Positions 59,628 through 64,000 of a stretch of 64,000 nucleotides of DNA are shown in pieces (the stretch's first letter is position 1; each line of letters begins with the position of its first letter). Source of the stretch: JARRLC01 sp050290865 (GTDB lineage Bacteria > Pseudomonadota > Alphaproteobacteria > Rhizobiales > Rhodomicrobiaceae); assembly GCA_050290865.1 (NCBI GenBank), contig JBNKIW010000017.1, positions 18,820 to 82,819 of the forward strand, in the 5' to 3' direction. Below the pieces are notes generated by a model that made no database searches, was not told where the DNA came from, and was given only the letters and a program-made list of their open reading frames with translations. Both the position numbers and the translations under genes were made by a program.

Positions 59628-61235
59628 ATGCCCGTCCTCACCTCCGCCATCTCCACGCGCTCCGATGCCTTCCGCGCCAATGCCGCGGCGTTCGAGCATG
59701 CCATGGACGCCGTGCACGCAGCGGCGGCGGTGGCCGTCGCCGGAGGCGGGGACAAGGCGTGCGCGCGCCACGTCGCCCGCGGCAAGATCCTGCCGCGCGA
59801 GCGCGTCAACCGGCTGATCGACTCCGGCTCGCCGTTCCTTGAAGCGGGCATGTTCGCCGCGCATGGGATGCATGACGGCGGGGCGCCCTCGGCGGGACTC
59901 ATCACGGGCATCGGCCGCATCGAGGGCCGCGAATGTATGATCCTGTGCAACGACGCCACGGTAAAGGGCGGCACCTATTTCCCGATGACGGTGAAGAAGC
60001 ATCTGCGCGCCCAGGAAATCGCCGAAGCCAACCGCCTCCCCTGCGTCTATCTCGTCGACTCCGGCGGCGCCAACCTTCCCAATCAGGACGAGGTCTTCCC
60101 CGACCGCGATCACTTCGGCCGCATATTCTACAATCAGGCCAACATGTCGGCGAAGGGCATCCCGCAGATCGCGGTGGTGATGGGATCGTGCACGGCGGGC
60201 GGCGCCTATGTCCCCGCCATGTCGGACGAGACGATCATCGTCCGCGAGCAGGGCACGATCTTTCTCGGCGGACCACCGCTGGTGAAGGCCGCGACCGGCG
60301 AAATCGTCACGCCCGAGGAACTGGGCGGCGGGGATGTGCACACGCGGCTCTCAGGCGTCGCCGATCATCTGGCGCGCGACGACGCCCATGCCCTGGCGCT
60401 CGCCCGTCATGTCGTGGCCACGCTCAACCGGCCGAAACGCGTGGATATCGCGTTGGCCGCCCCCGAGCCGCCCGCTCACGATCCGGACGAATTGCCGGGC
60501 ATCATCCCCGCCGATGTGCGCACGCCCTACGACGTCCGCGAGGTCATCGCCCGCATCGTGGACGGCTCGCGCTTCGACGAGTTCAAGCTGCGGTTTGGTG
60601 CGACGCTGGTCACCGGTTTCGCGCATATCCACGGCATCCCGGCCGGGATCGTCGCCAATAACGGCGTGCTGTTCTCCGAGAGCGCGCTGAAGGGAGCCCA
60701 TTTCGTCGAGCTGTGCTGCCAGCGGCGCATTCCGCTGGTGTTTCTGCAGAATGTCACCGGCTTCATGGTGGGGCGCAAATACGAGGCGGGCGGCATCGCC
60801 AAGGACGGCGCCAAGTTGGTCACGGCGGTCGCCACGGCGCAGGTGCCGAAGGTGACGGTCATCATCGGCGGTTCGTTCGGCGCGGGCAATTACGGCATGT
60901 GCGGGCGGGCCTATTCGCCGCGTTTCCTGTGGACCTGGCCGAACTCGCGTATCTCGGTCATGGGAGGCGAGCAGGCGGCCGGCGTGCTGGCCACCGTGCG
61001 CCGGGACGGCGTCGAGCGTGGGGGCGGGGTGTGGAGCGCGGAAGACGAGGCCGCGTTCAAGCGCCCGATCATCGAGCAGTTCGAGCGCCAGAGCCACCCG
61101 CTCTATGCCTCCGCGCGGCTGTGGGACGATGGCATCATCGACCCGCGCAAGACGCGCGACGTGCTGGGGCTGTCGCTGTCGGCGGCGTTGAATGCTCCAG
61201 TGCCGGAGACGCGGTTCGGGGTGTTCAGGATGTGA
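59628..61235 (+). CDS. mccB: Methylcrotonyl-CoA carboxylase beta (carboxyltransferase) subunit
   Basis: A 535-residue carboxyltransferase that, with a biotin carboxylase alpha subunit, makes 3-methylglutaconyl-CoA in leucine breakdown. Family blocks are ARHVARGKILPRERVNRLID, MILCNDATVKGGTYFPMTVK, VYLVDSGGANLPNQDEVFPD, VVMGSCTAGGAYVPAMSDE and NVTGFMVGRKYEAGGIAKDG. The start directly follows the ivd stop, so the two are cotranscribed. The partner mccA and the later pathway genes are expected downstream, but the next gene is the opposite-strand Fic gene. Confidence 0.94.
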   Translation: MPVLTSAISTRSDAFRANAAAFEHAMDAVHAAAAVAVAGGGDKACARHVARGKILPRERVNRLIDSGSPFLEAGMFAAHGMHDGGAPSAGLITGIGRIEGRECMILCNDATVKGGTYFPMTVKKHLRAQEIAEANRLPCVYLVDSGGANLPNQDEVFPDRDHFGRIFYNQANMSAKGIPQIAVVMGSCTAGGAYVPAMSDETIIVREQGTIFLGGPPLVKAATGEIVTPEELGGGDVHTRLSGVADHLARDDAHALALARHVVATLNRPKRVDIALAAPEPPAHDPDELPGIIPADVRTPYDVREVIARIVDGSRFDEFKLRFGATLVTGFAHIHGIPAGIVANNGVLFSESALKGAHFVELCCQRRIPLVFLQNVTGFMVGRKYEAGGIAKDGAKLVTAVATAQVPKVTVIIGGSFGAGNYGMCGRAYSPRFLWTWPNSRISVMGGEQAAGVLATVRRDGVERGGGVWSAEDEAAFKRPIIEQFERQSHPLYASARLWDDGIIDPRKTRDVLGLSLSAALNAPVPETRFGVFRM

Positions 61236-61528
61236 AGGCGCAGCGAGTTTCGCCGGGGATCCGGGTTGATTTCGCGATAATGGGTTGATCCTGTGGGATA
61301 AATCAAGTCTTTCGCCGTCTTTTCGCAGGCATGTAATATGCATGTGTTAATTTGCCATTAAGCAAGAATGGCAAGGTACGCGGCGCATGTACATCGCCCG
61401 CATCCCAAACCGCTCATCTCCGCCTGCCATCTTCCTGCGCGTTGGTTGCGCGTTTTTCAGTGTGCTTGCGCTCTGCCACTCGTGCGCGCCTCAACATCGC
61501 CGCGCGCTTCATTGATTGGCGGTCCGCC
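61236..61528. other. Gap between mccB and the Fic gene
   Basis: About 290 bp between convergent genes, with AT content above its surroundings at 61270-61370. No gene, terminator with T run, or integrase-type site was recognised. A plus-strand open frame running on from here is the shadow of the Fic gene. Confidence 0.4.
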
Positions 61529-63058
61529 TCACGCGCCCCCAGTTTCCGTCCGCTCCCCGATGAGCCGCGCAAATGGCCGGATGTCCTGGCGCACGCTGGC
61601 CGTTTCCGGCGCATCAAGATAGGCACTGCGATCCTCGACGCGAATTACCGTCCACGCGTACCCGCCAGCCGCCAGCATGACGTTCATCAGGAAGCGTGCC
61701 ATCCTGCCGTTACCGTCCGCATAGGGATGTATGTATCCGAACAGCCAGTGCCCGAGAACGGCCCGCACGGACGGCTCGGGTTCCTGCTCCAGCAGTTCGA
61801 GCAAGGTTTTCATCGCATCGGACACGGCGTCGGCCCGGGGCGGCACATGCCGAGAGCTGCGAATGTAGACCGGCTCGCGCCGGTATCCCGCAAGCGCCGT
61901 GGCCGGGATCAGCCCCGCGACAACGCAGGGCTGGAAGAGTTCGCGGTACCAGTCGCGGTGTGCGCTCCGAACGATCGCGCCGGCATTGCCGCCCGCGAGG
62001 ATGGCGGCGACGGCCTTTTTCACCTGCTGGAAAGCCTGCCAGTAACCGCGCGCGGCCAGCGCATCGGCGTTCTTCCTGTCCGCCTCGAATTTGTCCGGCG
62101 CCCAATCGCCCGCGCGCACCCGGCCGATGAGACCTTCCGTGACGCGATAGCCCTCGATGGACAGCGAATGGTAGGCATCACTTTGATAAATCTCATCGAT
62201 TTGGCGGAGATAGAGATCGGTGTTCTGTGGCAATGCCATGGCGGGGGGCATGATGCCGATAACATCGCTGCGCATCGCGTCCCAAAGCGCGGTGATGCGT
62301 CCAACGATGGGCGGCGTGCCTGCGGGCAGAATACTCACGCGCTGTTCTGGTGTGAACGGATTTGCCTCGCGCACGTCGTAACCGGCCCCCCTCATGGCAG
62401 CGAGGATGTCGTCCGCGACATCGGCGCGGCTCACATGGCGGAATGCTCCGGCGAGCCTGCCCGCGACGGTGGAGTGGCCGCCGGCGAGGAGCCGTTGCAG
62501 CAGAGTGGAACTGTCCGGCACGCTGGCGAGCGCAACGCCTGCCTCGACCGAGTTGAGCTGGAAAAAGCTCTCGGACACGCGAATGAGGGCCGCGGCAGGC
62601 GCGAGAAGGCGTATGCCGTTCCACGCGCTCAGATCGGCCGCGGGCGGCATGTGCTTCTGGTTGAGGTCATAGAGCGACGTACCGAAGGGAAGCTGGATGG
62701 CGTTGTTCGTGCCCTTTGGGCTGCACACGACGGTCTGCGCGGGGACGTTACTGTTGTGGGCGTGAAGGAGGAGCGACTGCTCCGGCGACAGATGCCATGC
62801 CTCGCCGAAACGATGCGAGCAGTAACTCGCGCAGAATTCCCAGAAGGCCGAGTACCATGGAGTGGTTTCGCCGGGCAGGGCGCCGGGGCTTGTGGTTGCG
62901 AGCCAACCTTTCATGATTTCGATGAGGAAGCCGGCGCGCACCAGGCGCTCGCGATGAATGCGGGAAAGTTCGCTGGAACGGAACACGCGGCGGCCGCCGC
63001 TTTGGAGTTCACCGAGTTTGGCGAGCGAGGCCGCCAGTTTTTCGTGTGGTGCGGACAT
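61529..63058 (-). CDS. Fic-family AMP-transferase with AbiEi-like N-terminal half and built-in inhibitory helix
   Basis: A 509-residue protein. The C-terminal Fic domain has the intact catalytic motif H444-PYADGNG-R452 (HxFx(D/E)GNGR type), so it should transfer AMP from ATP to target hydroxyls. Upstream, S298-LSI-E302-G303 matches the inhibitory (S/T)xxxE(G/N) helix of class II Fic proteins, which predicts autoinhibition. The first 250 residues are not Fic. They contain SSELSRIHRERLVRAGFLIE and IMKGWLATTSPG, resembling the winged-helix start of AbiEi-type antitoxin/regulator proteins. It lies alone in a possibly accessory region. It could be a toxin, a regulator or a defence factor; the target is unknown. 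Confidence 0.85.
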   Translation of the reverse strand: MSAPHEKLAASLAKLGELQSGGRRVFRSSELSRIHRERLVRAGFLIEIMKGWLATTSPGALPGETTPWYSAFWEFCASYCSHRFGEAWHLSPEQSLLLHAHNSNVPAQTVVCSPKGTNNAIQLPFGTSLYDLNQKHMPPAADLSAWNGIRLLAPAAALIRVSESFFQLNSVEAGVALASVPDSSTLLQRLLAGGHSTVAGRLAGAFRHVSRADVADDILAAMRGAGYDVREANPFTPEQRVSILPAGTPPIVGRITALWDAMRSDVIGIMPPAMALPQNTDLYLRQIDEIYQSDAYHSLSIEGYRVTEGLIGRVRAGDWAPDKFEADRKNADALAARGYWQAFQQVKKAVAAILAGGNAGAIVRSAHRDWYRELFQPCVVAGLIPATALAGYRREPVYIRSSRHVPPRADAVSDAMKTLLELLEQEPEPSVRAVLGHWLFGYIHPYADGNGRMARFLMNVMLAAGGYAWTVIRVEDRSAYLDAPETASVRQDIRPFARLIGERTETGGA

Positions 63059-63546
63059 GAGCGGCGTTCTTCCGGTGAAAGGCGAGTGAATTCCGATGTG
63101 CTAATACAAGTGTAAGATGCGCTTAAGTGCAAGTCGATAATGCCGGTGATCCACAAGTTGATTGTGCCGCGCGTTGTCATCAGGAGCCGCTTGCCCTTTG
63201 GTGCCACACCGGGCAGTTCCTTGGAACGAAACCAGCGGCTCCGTCGCAAAATTGGTATACAGATGGGCCGTCCTGGAGCGCTCTGCCCCGGATATTCAAC
63301 GACATGAGCGCCGTCACATGACCGAAGACACACAGCCTGATTGGCGAACGGCCACCGAAAGAGCGAGCGACATCGCTCAGGCCAAGGAACCGCTCTTCCA
63401 AGCAAGCGGGGGCGGCGTCCGATCTCCTCGCACCACAGAGACCATCCGATGAAACTCCGAAAGATGGAACTCGCCGCGAATAGAGGCTAGAGTTTGAGAT
63501 CATCGATAATGCTTTTGTACAGCCAGTTGGAAACGGGCTTCATCCG
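63059..63546. other. Region between Fic gene and caspase-like gene
   Basis: About 490 bp with no convincing gene. The AT-rich part next to the Fic start (63095-63140) contains TACACTTGTA on the minus strand, an almost perfect palindrome that might be an operator of the Fic gene. A 44-codon frame at 63318-63452 (MTEDTQPDWRTATERASDIA...) has charged composition and could be a tiny gene or a remnant; support is weak. Confidence 0.4.
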
Positions 63547-63996
63547 ATGTTACGTGTACTCACCTTAGCCTTGCTCGGTCTGCTGGCATGGGCCGCAACG
63601 CCAGCGCCAAGCCGGGCGGAAACGAAGCAGGCGTACCGGGTAGCGCTCGTCATTGGCAATTCCGCTTACCAGAACACGGTCGCTCTTGCCAATCCGCGCC
63701 ACGATGCCGAGGCGCTTGCGGCGGCCTTGACGAGGCTCGGCTTCGAGGTTGTGACGGCATTCGACGTGACGCAATCTCAGATGGCCGATCCGGTCCGCAA
63801 ATTTGTCGGCCGTCTCCAGGGAGCGGATGTGGCGCTCCTTTTCTATGCGGGCCACGGCCTCAATTTCGAGGATGAGAATTACATTGTGCCGGTCGACGCA
63901 TCGGCCCGGGACGCGATGGATATCCGCCCCTTCAACAGTGAAGTGCAACATGTCGCTCATGCGGCCTTGAAGAAGACCTCGCGCGGGGTTTTGTAG
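63547..63996 (+). CDS. Secreted caspase-like (metacaspase, C14) protein, stops before catalytic cysteine
   Basis: A 149-residue product with a signal peptide (cleavage near SRAE25) and the first half of a caspase p20 domain: RVALVIGNSAYQNTVALANP, DAEALAAALTRLGFEV, then the catalytic His103 in LLFYAGHGLNFEDENYIVPV. The frame ends at TAG 63994 after LKKTSRGVL. In the family this position is normally followed by FLDACR-type sequence carrying the catalytic Cys. The window ends 4 bases later. It is therefore either a nonsense-disrupted gene, a truncated decoy, or a sequencing error. Without the Cys it cannot be a protease. Confidence 0.7.
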   Translation: MLRVLTLALLGLLAWAATPAPSRAETKQAYRVALVIGNSAYQNTVALANPRHDAEALAAALTRLGFEVVTAFDVTQSQMADPVRKFVGRLQGADVALLFYAGHGLNFEDENYIVPVDASARDAMDIRPFNSEVQHVAHAALKKTSRGVL

Positions 63997-64000
63997 CCGA

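Noticed and set aside
61352..63115. Plus-strand open frame of nearly 590 codons opposite the Fic gene
   Set aside because: Antisense shadow; the Fic catalytic and inhibitory motifs fix the coding strand.
63994..63996. TAG in the caspase-like gene as a pyrrolysine or readthrough codon
   Set aside because: No pyl genes or recoding signal are seen; a nonsense change or true stop is simpler.

Overview
The window is a GC-rich chromosomal segment of an alphaproteobacterium. Four things point there: the gene order lysC-ptsP-prfA-prmC-DUF4167, an addB-addA-trxA block, a mesaconyl-CoA (beta-methylmalyl-CoA) hydratase of the ethylmalonyl-CoA pathway, and Cpa/Tad pilus genes of alphaproteobacterial type. 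The order or genus cannot be settled from these genes. No rRNA, tRNA, CRISPR array, insertion sequence or phage gene was recognised.

Layout. 1-6.2 kb: the end of a peptidoglycan-binding protein, a GNAT acetyltransferase, mesaconyl-CoA hydratase, a Tat-exported OpgD/OpgG-type glucan protein, RibF, an R-hydratase (MaoC/PhaJ type) and UbiG. 6.3-13.4 kb: aspartate kinase, PtsP (GAF-EI), release factor 1, its methyltransferase PrmC and a DUF4167 protein with a long hairpin in its leader. 13.9-21.9 kb: a membrane pentapeptide-repeat protein, a DsbD/ScsB-type thiol reductase and the opgG-opgH pair for osmoregulated periplasmic glucans. 21.9-25.3 kb: a compact minus-strand operon of octaheme cytochrome c, cytochrome b, group II truncated haemoglobin and an unknown membrane protein. 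25.6-34.2 kb: a 3-methyladenine glycosylase, thioredoxin, AddA, AddB and a sugar nucleotidyltransferase. 34.6-38.3 kb: DUF4389, a Lon-like protease with a degenerate P-loop and a two-domain Usp-like protein.

38.5-57.7 kb looks like a surface-attachment region. It holds a GT4 glycosyltransferase, Gmd and Rmd (GDP-D-rhamnose), a PAS-PAS-PAS-GAF-HD-GYP protein likely to degrade cyclic di-GMP, and a complete Tad pilus machine split into two convergent blocks. The plus block is TadG-like, TadE, TadE, secretin, an unknown secreted protein and TadD. The minus block is Flp pilin, CpaA, CpaB, CpaE, CpaF, TadB and TadC. No CpaD is seen. 58-61.2 kb: a YARHG protein, then isovaleryl-CoA dehydrogenase and the methylcrotonyl-CoA carboxylase beta subunit for leucine breakdown. 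61.2-64 kb looks accessory: a Fic AMP-transferase with its own inhibitory helix and an AbiEi-like N-terminal half, poor intergenic DNA, and a secreted caspase-like protein that stops just before its expected catalytic cysteine.

The parts that look least described are the octaheme/cytochrome b/haemoglobin/membrane-protein operon, the TadG-like protein with a regular Asn-Asn repeat suggesting a beta-solenoid, the AbiEi-like/Fic fusion beside a truncated caspase, and the leader hairpin of the DUF4167 gene. All functional statements rest on motif recognition by eye; no database search was run.
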